From: Flammeovirga pectinis
Lineage (GTDB): Bacteria > Bacteroidota > Bacteroidia > Cytophagales > Flammeovirgaceae
NCBI RefSeq assembly: GCF_003970675.1
Contig: NZ_CP034562.1
Span: forward strand, 3,286,001 to 3,350,000
Reading direction: 5' to 3'
DNA length: 64,000 nt
Shown here: positions 52,279 through 61,538 of the stretch, in pieces
How positions within the stretch are numbered: the first letter of the stretch is position 1
Layout: every line of letters starts with the position of its first letter
The notes under the pieces: model-generated
Told to the model about the DNA's origin: nothing
The model's database searches: none
Seen by the model: only the letters and a program-made list of their open reading frames with translations
Program-made: the position numbers and the translations under genes

Positions 52279-54357
52279 ATGAGTGTGAAATATTCCAAAG
52301 GTAACAGTTACCCATTAGGAGCTACAGTTACTAAAGAAGGAACCAATTTTTGTATCTACTCTAAGGGTGCTACAGTTATTGAACTACTACTATTTACAGA
52401 CAAAGATAGTCCAAGACCATTTCAAGTCATCAGATTAAATCCTGATACAAACAAAACATTCTACTACTGGCATGTATTTGTAGAAGGTGTTGGACACGGA
52501 CAGGTATATGGATACCGTGCCTTTGGAGATTTCATACCAGAAAAAGGACATTGGTTTGATGGAAGTAAGGTTTTAGTAGACCCTTATGCAAAGGCTGTAT
52601 GTATGAACGCTAATTACTCTAGAAAAGCAGCAATGCGCCCTGGAGACAATTGCATTCATGCTTTAAAGAGTATTGTTATTGATGATAGTAAATATGATTG
52701 GGAAGGTGACAAACCTCTTTCAAGACCCTATTCTAAAACTATTATCTATGAAATGCACGTTGCAGGTTTCACTAAAGATCCCTCATCTGGTTTAGATAAA
52801 AATAAAAGAGGTACATATAAAGGACTAATTGATAAAATTCCTTATCTACAAGAATTAGGTATAACAGCTGTAGAGCTTTTACCTATCTATCAATTTGATC
52901 CTCATGATGCTCCTAAAAATAGAATTAATTATTGGGGATATAGCCCAGTAAACTTCTTTGCTCCGCATAATGCGTATGCAATGGATAAAAATGATCCTAC
53001 AAGCCCAGTAAATGAGTTTAAGGACATGGTGAAAGCATTGCATAAAGCAGGAATCGAAGTAATTTTAGATGTTGTATACAATCATACCACAGAAGTAGGA
53101 CCAAAAGAAGGACCTACAATTAATTTCAAAGGTCTTGATGCTACAACTTACTATATTACGGATAAAGAGAACAATAATGAATTCTTAGATTTCTCTGGGT
53201 GTGGTAACTCATTTAACGCCAATCATTCTGTTGTTAGAAGAATGATTATGGACTCATTACGTTATTGGGTATCAGAAATGCATGTTGATGGTTTCCGTTT
53301 CGACTTAGCTTCTGTACTTTCTAGAGATGAATATGGTAATCCTTCTGAAAATCCTCCAATTTTATGGGAGATTGAGTCTGAACCAATTCTTGCTGGAACA
53401 AAAATGATTGCTGAAGCATGGGATGCTGCAGGGTTATACCAAGTAGGTTCTTTTGTTGGTGATAGATGGAGCGAGTGGAATGGAGTCTACCGTGATGTAC
53501 TCAGAAGATTTGTTAAAGGAGATAACGATCTTGTTGGTTCTTTTGCAGGTTGTGTAGAGGGATCGCACCATATTTTTAAAGAACAAGAAGATAGAGACCC
53601 TAACAGAAGTATCAACTTTATTACTTGTCATGATGGTTTTACTATGAACGATTTAGTTTCTTATAATGGGAAACATAACCTCGCAAATGGTGAACATAAT
53701 AATGATGGTAGTAATGATAACTTTAGTTGGAACCATGGTAATGAAGGTTTTGCTGAAAATGGAGAAACAGATAACCTGAGACAACGCCAAACAAAGAACT
53801 TTTTCACGTTACTATTATTATCACAAGGTACACCTATGATATTAATGGGCGATGAAGTGCGTAAAACACAACATGGTAATAATAACGCCTATTGTCAAGA
53901 TAATGAGTTGAGTTGGTTTAATTGGAATGATCCAGATCAAAACAGTGAAATGTTACGTTTCACAAAACTTCTTATTCAATTCAATTTAAAGCACGAAGTA
54001 TTCCAAACAGAACGCTTTTGGAGTTCTAAGGCTAGAGCAAGAAGGCCAATTATTACATGGCATGGTGTAGAATTTGACTATCCTGATTGGAAAGGAAACT
54101 CACATGCAATTGCTTATATGCTAACTTCTCCAAACACTGGAGAACAGCTTTTTATAATGGTAAATACTTTTTGGGATAAGTTGGAATTTGAAGTTCCAGA
54201 ACCAACAATAGATGCTAAACATACACAATGGAAAGCCATTATTGATACAGGAAAACCCTCACCTTATGATATTTGTAGCGAAGAAGATGCTCCAATTATA
54301 GCACACGGTGTATACGGGTTGGAAGCTAGATCAGTAGTTGTTTTACAATCAGTATAA
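52279..54357 (+). CDS. glgX: Glycogen debranching enzyme GlgX (isoamylase type, GH13)
   Basis: Hydrolyses alpha-1,6 branches of glycogen. The 692 residues have a CBM48-like N-terminal domain (about 1-140; GATVTKEGTNFCIYSKGA, VYGYRAFGDF) and a GH13 barrel: VILDVVYNHTTE (region I), DGFRFDLAS (nucleophile Asp about 342), MIAEAWDAAG (acid/base Glu about 379) and FITCHDGFT (Asp about 451). The C-terminal beta domain ends GLEARSVVVLQSV. It works with a phosphorylase, but the nearest GT35 protein in this window lacks the PLP lysine. Single gene with a terminator. Confidence 0.95.
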   Translation: MSVKYSKGNSYPLGATVTKEGTNFCIYSKGATVIELLLFTDKDSPRPFQVIRLNPDTNKTFYYWHVFVEGVGHGQVYGYRAFGDFIPEKGHWFDGSKVLVDPYAKAVCMNANYSRKAAMRPGDNCIHALKSIVIDDSKYDWEGDKPLSRPYSKTIIYEMHVAGFTKDPSSGLDKNKRGTYKGLIDKIPYLQELGITAVELLPIYQFDPHDAPKNRINYWGYSPVNFFAPHNAYAMDKNDPTSPVNEFKDMVKALHKAGIEVILDVVYNHTTEVGPKEGPTINFKGLDATTYYITDKENNNEFLDFSGCGNSFNANHSVVRRMIMDSLRYWVSEMHVDGFRFDLASVLSRDEYGNPSENPPILWEIESEPILAGTKMIAEAWDAAGLYQVGSFVGDRWSEWNGVYRDVLRRFVKGDNDLVGSFAGCVEGSHHIFKEQEDRDPNRSINFITCHDGFTMNDLVSYNGKHNLANGEHNNDGSNDNFSWNHGNEGFAENGETDNLRQRQTKNFFTLLLLSQGTPMILMGDEVRKTQHGNNNAYCQDNELSWFNWNDPDQNSEMLRFTKLLIQFNLKHEVFQTERFWSSKARARRPIITWHGVEFDYPDWKGNSHAIAYMLTSPNTGEQLFIMVNTFWDKLEFEVPEPTIDAKHTQWKAIIDTGKPSPYDICSEEDAPIIAHGVYGLEARSVVVLQSV

Positions 54358-54363
54358 AATATA

Positions 54364-54405
54364 AAAGACCTCATCAAATTACTTTTTGATGAGGTCTTTA
54401 TTTAT
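54364..54405. terminator. Terminator after glgX (bidirectional)
   Basis: A 15-bp perfect stem (54364-54378 with 54385-54399) followed by a T-rich stretch; A-rich on the left, between convergent genes. Confidence 0.85.
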
Positions 54406-54446
54406 AGCTATTATCTATAGAAAGTTCTATAATTATTAACCTTGAG

Positions 54447-55304
54447 TTATTGTCTTTTATTTTCTTCTTTTACTACTTTCCCAAAAGAATCGATCAGTAA
54501 CTGATCCATGTTTTCACTCTCAAAAACTTCTTTTAATTTACCTTCAATTTCTTTAGGGGAAACCTCATCACCGTACCATTTTACAAATATTTTTGCTCGT
54601 TTTCCTTCAAGGTATTTCTTACCCTCTATAGCATCTCTTTGTCTTTGAGGGGCTAAAAGTTTATAAGGAAAACCATAGGTATACTCTTCATAAATGTACG
54701 TCCCTTTTTTAGAAATTTCTGGTTCTATAAATGATTTAAATTTACCAGGTGTTGCAGAATCTCTAGTATTTCTTGATATACGAATTGCTATTTTAACACT
54801 ATCAACCCCTTCTATATTTATATTATGGATAGTCAGTGTTTCGAATTTTTCTATACTTTGACCACTAACATAAAAAAACATAAAGAAAGCTATTGACAAG
54901 ATCAGCGTCAAAACTTTAGCCAGATAAACAAATAACTTATTATTATTTTTACTAACCGAAACTTCAGCTTTTCTTTCTATCTGAAACCCTCCTATTCTGT
55001 CTTCTTCAAATACTACATCTTCATTTTCTAATACCCTAGATTTATAAGGCAAAATAAGTGAAGCAATTACAACAAATAAAATAGAAAAATAGAAAGACTG
55101 AGAAAAAGGCTCTGATTTCTGATTAAAAACAATCTCTAAAATACCATTAAATAGTAGACTTACAGATCCAATAAGCAAAGTATAAATAATGCTTAATGCA
55201 AAAGGGCGTAAATTTTCTGGAATTTTATTCTTTTGAGAAGTTATCACTTTATGGGTTTTAGACAACTCCTTCTTTGATTTATCATTAGTAGTAACTTCAA
55301 ACAT
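54447..55304 (-). CDS. Unknown membrane protein with C-terminal soluble domain
   Basis: A 285-residue protein that I do not recognise. After a basic N-terminus there are three hydrophobic segments: about 33-58 (LSIIYTLLIGSVSLLFNGIL), 66-90 (FYFSILFVVIASLIL) and 123-149 (LAKVLTLILSIAFFMFFYV). The C-terminal 135 residues are soluble, with mixed strands (ETLTIHNINIEGVDSVKIAI) and a helical, Lys/Glu-rich end. No catalytic motif, Cys cluster or repeat is visible. It sits between glgX (convergent) and endonuclease V (same strand, 111-base gap) with no functional hint. Confidence 0.75.
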   Translation of the reverse strand: MFEVTTNDKSKKELSKTHKVITSQKNKIPENLRPFALSIIYTLLIGSVSLLFNGILEIVFNQKSEPFSQSFYFSILFVVIASLILPYKSRVLENEDVVFEEDRIGGFQIERKAEVSVSKNNNKLFVYLAKVLTLILSIAFFMFFYVSGQSIEKFETLTIHNINIEGVDSVKIAIRISRNTRDSATPGKFKSFIEPEISKKGTYIYEEYTYGFPYKLLAPQRQRDAIEGKKYLEGKRAKIFVKWYGDEVSPKEIEGKLKEVFESENMDQLLIDSFGKVVKEENKRQ

Positions 55305-55415
55305 TTTATCTAAGTTAATCCGTAAACTGTAGTTTCATATTATTACACTACTAATGTACGATTTATTACAAATAAATGTTTAACTATAAACAGTTTAAAT
55401 TCTAAACAATCCTTA

Positions 55416-56108
55416 TTAACTAATTAACTCAAAATCACCCTCTTCTCCTCTAGATGCTTTTCTAACAGCTTGATCAGCTCTTCTTATTGGTTCAAAAATT
55501 CTATATTCACCATGAAATTTCTTAATTAAATAGATCGTAGAATCTAAACTGATCAAATGGCCGGGGCTAATAAAAATTGGCTTTACGTTTTTATTACTTC
55601 TGAGTGCTACTCCTACAACCTCATCATCTAAAAGCATTGGAGACAAACTTCCTTTAGCTCCTCCTAAATTATCTAAATATGGTACTAATGGCTTTTTTGC
55701 ACAACCAATAGTGGGAGTATCTATTTGAAGACCTAACCAACATGCTATTCCAAATTTTCTTGGATGAGCTAAACCGTGGCCGTCAACGATTACTAAAGAA
55801 GGCTTTAATTTTATTTGTTTGTTTAAGTATTCCAAACAAGCCACTAACAGAGGACCTTCATAATAAGCAAAATAACCAGACTCGTAAGGTGTTGTGGGTA
55901 GTTCATGGATAGTTACAAAAGTATTTACCCACTCGCCTGTTTTTCCATTTATTATATCACAAGATACAAATGCACAATCTTCGGTATAGGCTACATCCAT
56001 ACTACAAACAGCATCATTAGCTCCTAATTTTAAAGGAGCATCGTTGTCTGAATGAATGATTACTTTTTTAGCTAAAACCTCTTGTTCAAGATCTCTATCC
56101 TCTCTCAT
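55416..56108 (-). CDS. nfi: Endonuclease V
   Basis: Cleaves next to deoxyinosine (and inosine in RNA) in alternative excision repair. The 230 residues match the family. Metal and substrate motifs: CSMDVAYTED (Asp corresponding to D35 of the E. coli enzyme), YFAYYEGPLLVACLE (Glu equivalent to E89), VIVDGHGLAHPRKFG (Asp equivalent to D110), DTPTIGCAKKP and ISPGHLISLD. It lies downstream of mltG, separated by a terminator-like hairpin. Confidence 0.94.
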   Translation of the reverse strand: MREDRDLEQEVLAKKVIIHSDNDAPLKLGANDAVCSMDVAYTEDCAFVSCDIINGKTGEWVNTFVTIHELPTTPYESGYFAYYEGPLLVACLEYLNKQIKLKPSLVIVDGHGLAHPRKFGIACWLGLQIDTPTIGCAKKPLVPYLDNLGGAKGSLSPMLLDDEVVGVALRSNKNVKPIFISPGHLISLDSTIYLIKKFHGEYRIFEPIRRADQAVRKASRGEEGDFELIS

Positions 56109-56120
56109 AATTCTATTCTA

Positions 56121-56157
56121 AATAAAAAAATAAAGACAAGATACTTACCTTGTCTTT
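56121..56157 (-). terminator. Terminator of the M16-mltG transcript
   Basis: AAAGACAAG (56132-56140) and CTTGTCTTT (56149-56157) form a stem that is followed on the - strand by an extended T run, between mltG and endonuclease V. Confidence 0.78.
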
Positions 56158-56180
56158 ACTTAAAATAGATGTGATACCTA

Positions 56181-57239
56181 TTATTTATAAACTCTTTTTT
56201 TGTTTAACGCATTCTGATAAATACGTGCATATCGATTATGCTCTGATAATGTTTTTGAGAAATGATGATATCCCGAAAAATCTGCATCAGCAACCATATA
56301 CATGTATTTATGTTTTATAGTGTTTAATACTGCGTTCATTGCCTGCGTAGAAGGAATTCTAATTGGCCCCGGAGGTAAACCTGTATGTTTATACGTATTA
56401 TAAGGAGACTTTACTTCTAAATGTTTATTTAAAACACGTTTTACATCAGTAAAATTTTCTACCATACCTACCTCTACTGCTGCATAAACAACAGTAGGAT
56501 CTGATTGTAATGGCCAATTTTTATTTAAACGATTAATGTATAACCCTGCCACTTTTGGCATTTCGTCTGCTTTTATAGTTTCAGATTCTACTATAGATGC
56601 TAATATCTGTACCTGAAAAGGAGTTAATCCAATCTTTTCAGCTTTTGCATCTCTTGCATCATTCCAAAAACGATCGTGTTCTTTCTTTAATCTCTTTACT
56701 AAACTTTTAGCAGAAATAGTCCAATAGACTTCATAGGTGTTCGGAATAAAAATACTTTTTACCGATAATGAGTCTAACCCCAAATCGTCTAAAAATTCTT
56801 TATCTGTAACTACATCATAAAACTCTTCTGGAGTTATTTCTAACCGCTGTGTAATACGTTCTGCTACATCCCAAGTAGTTCTTGCATTATTAAATGTAAT
56901 TTTAATTGGGGTTTGAGCTCCAGATCTTAAAAACCTGACCGCTTCATTATTTGTCATTTCAGGTTTTAAAACATATAAACCTGGTTTAATATTTTCGTTA
57001 TACTTTAATGCTTTACTCACAAAACGGAATGGTACTAGTCCAGAAATAAAATCATATTTCTGTAAAGTATCTGTTACATTCTCTATTGTTGCATTGTGTG
57101 GTATTCTAATTACTTTACGTTCTTCTTGCCCCACCATAATATTGGGAGTAAAGAAAACTTGATAAAAATAAACTATCAAAGAAATTGATAAGACTGAAAA
57201 GCCTACAAATAAAAAAACACGTATGTTACCTTTTACCAT
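56181..57239 (-). CDS. mltG: Endolytic murein transglycosylase MltG
   Basis: Inner-membrane enzyme that cleaves nascent glycan strands and limits their length. The 352 residues have one N-terminal membrane helix (VFLFVGFSVLSISLIVYFYQVFF), a LysM-like region (GLYVLKPEMTNNEAVRFLRSG) and the YceG domain: LASIVESETIKADEMP (catalytic Glu), VAGLYINRLNKNWPLQSDPTVVYA and YNTYKHTGLPPGPI. It follows the M16 peptidase gene by 39 bases, likely the same mRNA. Confidence 0.95.
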   Translation of the reverse strand: MVKGNIRVFLFVGFSVLSISLIVYFYQVFFTPNIMVGQEERKVIRIPHNATIENVTDTLQKYDFISGLVPFRFVSKALKYNENIKPGLYVLKPEMTNNEAVRFLRSGAQTPIKITFNNARTTWDVAERITQRLEITPEEFYDVVTDKEFLDDLGLDSLSVKSIFIPNTYEVYWTISAKSLVKRLKKEHDRFWNDARDAKAEKIGLTPFQVQILASIVESETIKADEMPKVAGLYINRLNKNWPLQSDPTVVYAAVEVGMVENFTDVKRVLNKHLEVKSPYNTYKHTGLPPGPIRIPSTQAMNAVLNTIKHKYMYMVADADFSGYHHFSKTLSEHNRYARIYQNALNKKRVYK

Positions 57240-57278
57240 TATATAAAATATGTTTACAACTCTAAAGTGAGTGCTAAT

Positions 57279-58523
57279 TTACTTTTTAGATTCTGGGTGA
57301 TAAATTAAAGTAGTCAATCTGTCTTCTGCAAACATTTCGTTAGCTACTTCAACTAAATCTTCTGATGTAATTGCCTGAATTTGCTGGAAGATTTCTTCCA
57401 AAGACTCAAATTTTTCTTTATCTAAAAGCCCTTTACCCATTCCTAACATAATAGATAAATTGCTTTCTCCAGACATTGCAATTTGTCCCATTATCTGCTG
57501 TTTTGCAGATCTTAATTGCTGAATACCTAATTTTTTATCTCTTAAAGAAGCCAATTCCTTATGGACTAACTTTAGACATTTATTAAGTTTCTTATCTTCT
57601 GTAGCAAAGTATATGCTAAACTGTCCGCTATCTAGGTAAGCTGATGATCCCGCTGAAATATCATACACATAACCATACTTTTCTCGGATCCCTAAATTTA
57701 ATCTAGAATTCATTGCAGGACCTCCTAAAAGGTTTGTCAATAAGAAAAAAGGCATTCTTTTTTTATGGTGAAGTTCATAAGATTCTGCCCCTAACATAAC
57801 ATGTGACTGTGTTATTGGCTTAAACTTTTCTACCAATGTAGGTTTGTAACCCGTAAATATCTTTCTTGATCGGTCGTTTTTAGCTTCCTTGATACCTCCA
57901 AAATATTTTTCTACAATACTTAACACCTTATCAAAAGGAAGGTTTGATATTGAAGAAATTACAACTTGATGTGTATCTACGTTTTGAGCAATAAAATCAA
58001 AAAAATCTTGTTGCTTAAAACTATTCACACTTTCAATAGTCCCTAGAATATTTCTTCCTAAAGGATGATTAGGGAAAATCAGTTCATCAAATTCATCTCC
58101 AATAGAATCTGCAGGGTCATCCCTGTACAATGCCATCTCTTCTAAAATAACCGAACGTTCTTTCTCAATCTCCTTCACAGGAAAATTTGAGTTAAACGTT
58201 AAATCTGATAATACATCAACAGATTTCTCAAAATGTTGAACTAAAGTTGAAGAATAGAAATGAATCTTCTCTTTAGAAGTGTAAGCATTTAACTCACCTC
58301 CAACGGAGTCGATACTATTTAAAATATGATATGTTTTTCTCTTGTTTGTTCCTTTAAAAGCCATGTGCTCCCAAAAGTGAGCAATGCCTTGTTGAGCTAG
58401 CGTTTCGTCTCTACTACCAACATTAATTGCTACGCCACAATGGGCTAACTTTGTTGACTTAATTTGTTTATGTATAATTCTGATACCGTTACTTAAACGG
58501 TGTATCTGAAACTTTGTATCCAT
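57279..58523 (-). CDS. M16-family zinc peptidase
   Basis: A 414-residue processing-peptidase-like protein without signal peptide. The inverted zinc motif HFWEH is at residues 49-53, with the downstream Glu in ERSVILEEMALY. The second, inactive half-domain is present (GPAMNSRLNLGIREKYGYVYD carries the Arg/Tyr substrate-binding pair). The length is that of a two-domain, mitochondrial-processing-peptidase-beta-like half. It is first of a probable M16-mltG operon, with its own promoter motif. Substrates are unknown. Confidence 0.93.
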   Translation of the reverse strand: MDTKFQIHRLSNGIRIIHKQIKSTKLAHCGVAINVGSRDETLAQQGIAHFWEHMAFKGTNKRKTYHILNSIDSVGGELNAYTSKEKIHFYSSTLVQHFEKSVDVLSDLTFNSNFPVKEIEKERSVILEEMALYRDDPADSIGDEFDELIFPNHPLGRNILGTIESVNSFKQQDFFDFIAQNVDTHQVVISSISNLPFDKVLSIVEKYFGGIKEAKNDRSRKIFTGYKPTLVEKFKPITQSHVMLGAESYELHHKKRMPFFLLTNLLGGPAMNSRLNLGIREKYGYVYDISAGSSAYLDSGQFSIYFATEDKKLNKCLKLVHKELASLRDKKLGIQQLRSAKQQIMGQIAMSGESNLSIMLGMGKGLLDKEKFESLEEIFQQIQAITSEDLVEVANEMFAEDRLTTLIYHPESKK

Positions 58524-58606
58524 TAAGTTTTTTTTACTCCCCTTTCATCAATAAGCAAACTATTTAGTGTCTACTTATGTTTCACTACCTCAAAATATTG
58601 AGCCTG

Positions 58607-58614
58607 CAAATTTA
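58607..58614 (-). promoter_or_regulatory. -7 promoter motif of the M16-mltG operon
   Basis: The - strand reads TAAATTTG (TAnnTTTG), 84 bases upstream of the M16 start. The rest of the 247-base spacer shows no gene. Confidence 0.5.
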
Positions 58615-58770
58615 GCTATTATAGTCGATTGTTTTAGTTAAAGCTCTTAAGTATTTAAGAAAATTATATTTAAATAAGACGATTCAATTCTATGTTCGAT
58701 TTTTTTAGAAAAAAAAGGCTCGTAAAAATTACTAACCTTTTCAATTAACTGTTATTATTTACTATTGATT

Positions 58771-60972
58771 CTATTTCATTTTTGGTGTAGAAACAACTCC
58801 ATTTATAGGTGGAGTATTGATAATACATTGCTCACCATTCCTCCATTTAATAGTTACTTTCTTCACTTTATCTTCTTTTCCTAATCCAAAATGGACAGTA
58901 TTTAGTAAACTCTGTGAATGTATTTCTCCTGCAGACCCTACTCGTTTTTTATAAGTGTTAGAAGCTGTTTCTACAATAACAATAGCAGATATTGGGTCTA
59001 CATTCTTCTCTTCACTATAATTTACTCTAACCTCCAAAAAGTTAAAATCATTAGTATTCAAGGTTTTGTATAAATACCACTTACCATAATTATCACTTCC
59101 GCTCAATAAATCTACATTTCCATCTAAATCGTAATCAAATGCTTGCCCCATATCTCCATGCCCTTTATCATTACTATCCATTGCTCCATGTGATGTAGTT
59201 AGTTCAAATTGTCCTCTACCATTATTCAGTAATAACCAATCTGTAACTCTTGATTGTAAAAAACCAAACCTGTATACAAATAGATCTGAGTATCCATCAT
59301 TATTAAAATCTGCCACTGTTACACCTTGGTGACTTCCTCCTTTTGGAATATTCCACTCTATCGATTTATCAACAAAACCATTGCCTGTATTTCTTAATAA
59401 AATATCTTGAACATTTCTATTCTGTGGATTCCACTCAGTAGTAACACTTTGAACTCCAGAAATTGTTAATCTAACATCCCAATAAATATCATTATTTCTG
59501 ATCCACTCTACTTTCCATTTCCCATTACCTAAATAGCCAAAATACCATCCATTTTTAGTACGTTCAGTAGACCATCCTTTAGCCATTTCTTGAGTCACCT
59601 TTACAGAATCTATTTCTTTTATAGAATTTATAGCTACTTTTTCACTTCCTAAATAAATAGGAAATCCATCATCATACATTCTATACCACAGAAACATATT
59701 TGATAAAACAATATCTCCATATGCATCAAATTCCATGCTTGTAACTCCTTTATTCCCTTCATCTCTTATATCTACTTTTTGATGTATAGGATCAAAATCA
59801 AACGATTTATTTGCTGTCTGATAATATGTTTTCCCTCTACTTAAATATAAGTCTAAATGCCCATCGTTATCAATATCAATAGCAGCTGCACCTGTTATGT
59901 ATTCAGTATTCTGCATTTTTTTTGATAACCACTTTTCACTTCCATCAGAAAAAGTAAAATCACCATTTCCTAGCCATATAGAAAGTGGTTCAAAAAGAAT
60001 TAAATCGTCTATTTGATCATTATTAATATCAGTAACTAAGACACGTTCTCCTTTTGCTTTCTCTATTCCTTCTGATTTTCTATTCTGAAACTTCCCTTCG
60101 CCTAAATTCTCATATAGAATATGTTGTGCTCCATCAGAAGCATTTATCCCTTCAGCATTAATAAAAAGTAAATCAAGGTCTCCATCTAAATCCATGTCAA
60201 TCCAGCGTACTGACCTTCCTCTTGCTCCTAAAGTTATTCCTACCTCTTTAGATACATGCTTAAAAGTACCATTGTCATTTCTTAATAAATGTGGTGGCTG
60301 AGGGTCTGTTCCGTTTCCTCCTCCCTGAGAAATTAAAATATCTAAGTCTCCATCATTATCATAATCAGCTACAGCAGATCCATGAATATCCCATTTCATT
60401 AAAGGTTTTTTATTTTCTTCTACTTGTCCATTTCCTTTATTCCAAAATAACTTTGCAGGTACTTTATCATGGTTATTTAATACAAAATCATAATATCCAT
60501 TGTTATTAATATCGCCAATAGATGGACCTCCATACTTCCAAGTTACCTCGGTAGTAAAGCCAGATGCCTCTGAAATATCTTTAAATTGAGGAATAGTTAT
60601 TCCTTCATAATCAGAAAATTTGAGTTGATGAAGTACAATTTCACTTCCTTTATTTATGAAGGATAGTTCTTTTATACCATAATTTTTAAAGTCTACTAAG
60701 ATAGAAAATGTATGCCTTCCCTTATTCGGTATATCAAGCTCGTCTACTAACGTATTTTTTCCTTCTTTAATAGATAAATTAGCATAAGCCCCTTTACACT
60801 CTATTTCTAGAAATACTTTCTTAACTGTTGTATTTTCTACTTTAAATGTATGCTGATAAAGAGCTGTATTTAGTGTTACTGCAGATTTTAATACTGATGT
60901 ATCTATACGTGAACATCCTCCTATTATTAAATAAATTGATAGTAAGAAGAGTAGAGTTATTTGTTTATTCAT
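58771..60972 (-). CDS. FG-GAP/VCBS-repeat lipoprotein with ASPIC/UnbV C-terminus
   Basis: A 733-residue surface or periplasmic lipoprotein. I start at ATG 60972 (MNKQITLLFLLS), which gives lipobox IIGGC (Cys20); the in-frame ATG at 61062 would put 30 extra residues before the signal. Calcium-loop repeats of the integrin/VCBS kind run through the middle: DINNNGYYDF, DYDNDGDLDI, DMDLDGDLDL, DINNDQIDDL, DIDNDGHLDL, DFNNDGYSDL and DYDLDGNVDL. The end (VGSAGEIHSQSLLNTVHFGLG, VTIKWRNG) is an ASPIC/UnbV module, the CRTAC-like arrangement. Such proteins in Bacteroidetes often accompany polysaccharide use, but no neighbouring uptake genes occur here. Confidence 0.9.
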   Translation of the reverse strand: MNKQITLLFLLSIYLIIGGCSRIDTSVLKSAVTLNTALYQHTFKVENTTVKKVFLEIECKGAYANLSIKEGKNTLVDELDIPNKGRHTFSILVDFKNYGIKELSFINKGSEIVLHQLKFSDYEGITIPQFKDISEASGFTTEVTWKYGGPSIGDINNNGYYDFVLNNHDKVPAKLFWNKGNGQVEENKKPLMKWDIHGSAVADYDNDGDLDILISQGGGNGTDPQPPHLLRNDNGTFKHVSKEVGITLGARGRSVRWIDMDLDGDLDLLFINAEGINASDGAQHILYENLGEGKFQNRKSEGIEKAKGERVLVTDINNDQIDDLILFEPLSIWLGNGDFTFSDGSEKWLSKKMQNTEYITGAAAIDIDNDGHLDLYLSRGKTYYQTANKSFDFDPIHQKVDIRDEGNKGVTSMEFDAYGDIVLSNMFLWYRMYDDGFPIYLGSEKVAINSIKEIDSVKVTQEMAKGWSTERTKNGWYFGYLGNGKWKVEWIRNNDIYWDVRLTISGVQSVTTEWNPQNRNVQDILLRNTGNGFVDKSIEWNIPKGGSHQGVTVADFNNDGYSDLFVYRFGFLQSRVTDWLLLNNGRGQFELTTSHGAMDSNDKGHGDMGQAFDYDLDGNVDLLSGSDNYGKWYLYKTLNTNDFNFLEVRVNYSEEKNVDPISAIVIVETASNTYKKRVGSAGEIHSQSLLNTVHFGLGKEDKVKKVTIKWRNGEQCIINTPPINGVVSTPKMK

Positions 60973-61138
60973 TTCGATTATGTTTGCTATCACTTGATTA
61001 AAAAATTCGATGCAACAAATACTCTCATATATATCAAAATGACTATTTATACCACTAGACAAAAAATCAACAATCGTTACTTTCCTATATTAATCCTGCA
61101 AAAAGAACCTATAAAGGATGTTATTCTATAAAATTGAT

Positions 61139-61179
61139 CAAAAAAAATCACCACTAATAATTTAATATTAATGGTGATT
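61139..61179 (-). terminator. Terminator of the M1-ftsB-like transcript
   Basis: On the - strand a 14-bp stem (61166-61179 with 61146-61159, one G-T pair) is followed by eight T. It starts 5 bases after the FtsB-like stop codon. Confidence 0.82.
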
Positions 61180-61183
61180 CTAT

Positions 61184-61501
61184 TTATTTCTCTTTCGAAA
61201 GATCTTTGATTACGTAAACGTCTTCGCCTTTCTTTCTGAGTAAGTATTTTTCTCTAGCAAACTTTTCTAACTCTCGGTCATTCGTATTAAGTTCTCTCAT
61301 CTTTCGATGTAAGTCTTGTATTTCTGACTTATAATACGTTTCCTGGTTTTTCAATTCTTGTTCTTTCGCTTTCTGATTTCTTCTTCTAAGAAGGTTATCG
61401 TTATCAAAAAATGAAATCCAAACTAAAAAAACGAGTGCTGATAAAACGTAAAAGTTTTTTAGGTAAGCTACCCAATCTATATTTTTAGGTCTATTCGACA
61501 T
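61184..61501 (-). CDS. FtsB/DivIC-like septum formation initiator
   Basis: A 105-residue bitopic membrane protein: a short cytoplasmic N-terminus, one helix (YVLSALVFLVWISFF, about 18-32) and a periplasmic coiled coil (KAKEQELKNQETYYKSEIQD) ending in LEKFAREKYLLRKKGEDVYVI. The terminal REKYxxxxxGEDVY signature is typical of FtsB/DivIC, which link FtsQ/DivIB and FtsL in the divisome. It lies 37 bases after the M1 peptidase gene, same strand, before a strong terminator. Confidence 0.88.
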   Translation of the reverse strand: MSNRPKNIDWVAYLKNFYVLSALVFLVWISFFDNDNLLRRRNQKAKEQELKNQETYYKSEIQDLHRKMRELNTNDRELEKFAREKYLLRKKGEDVYVIKDLSKEK

Positions 61502-61538
61502 AATTTATTACTCGTACAAAATGTAATCTGAAAGAGCA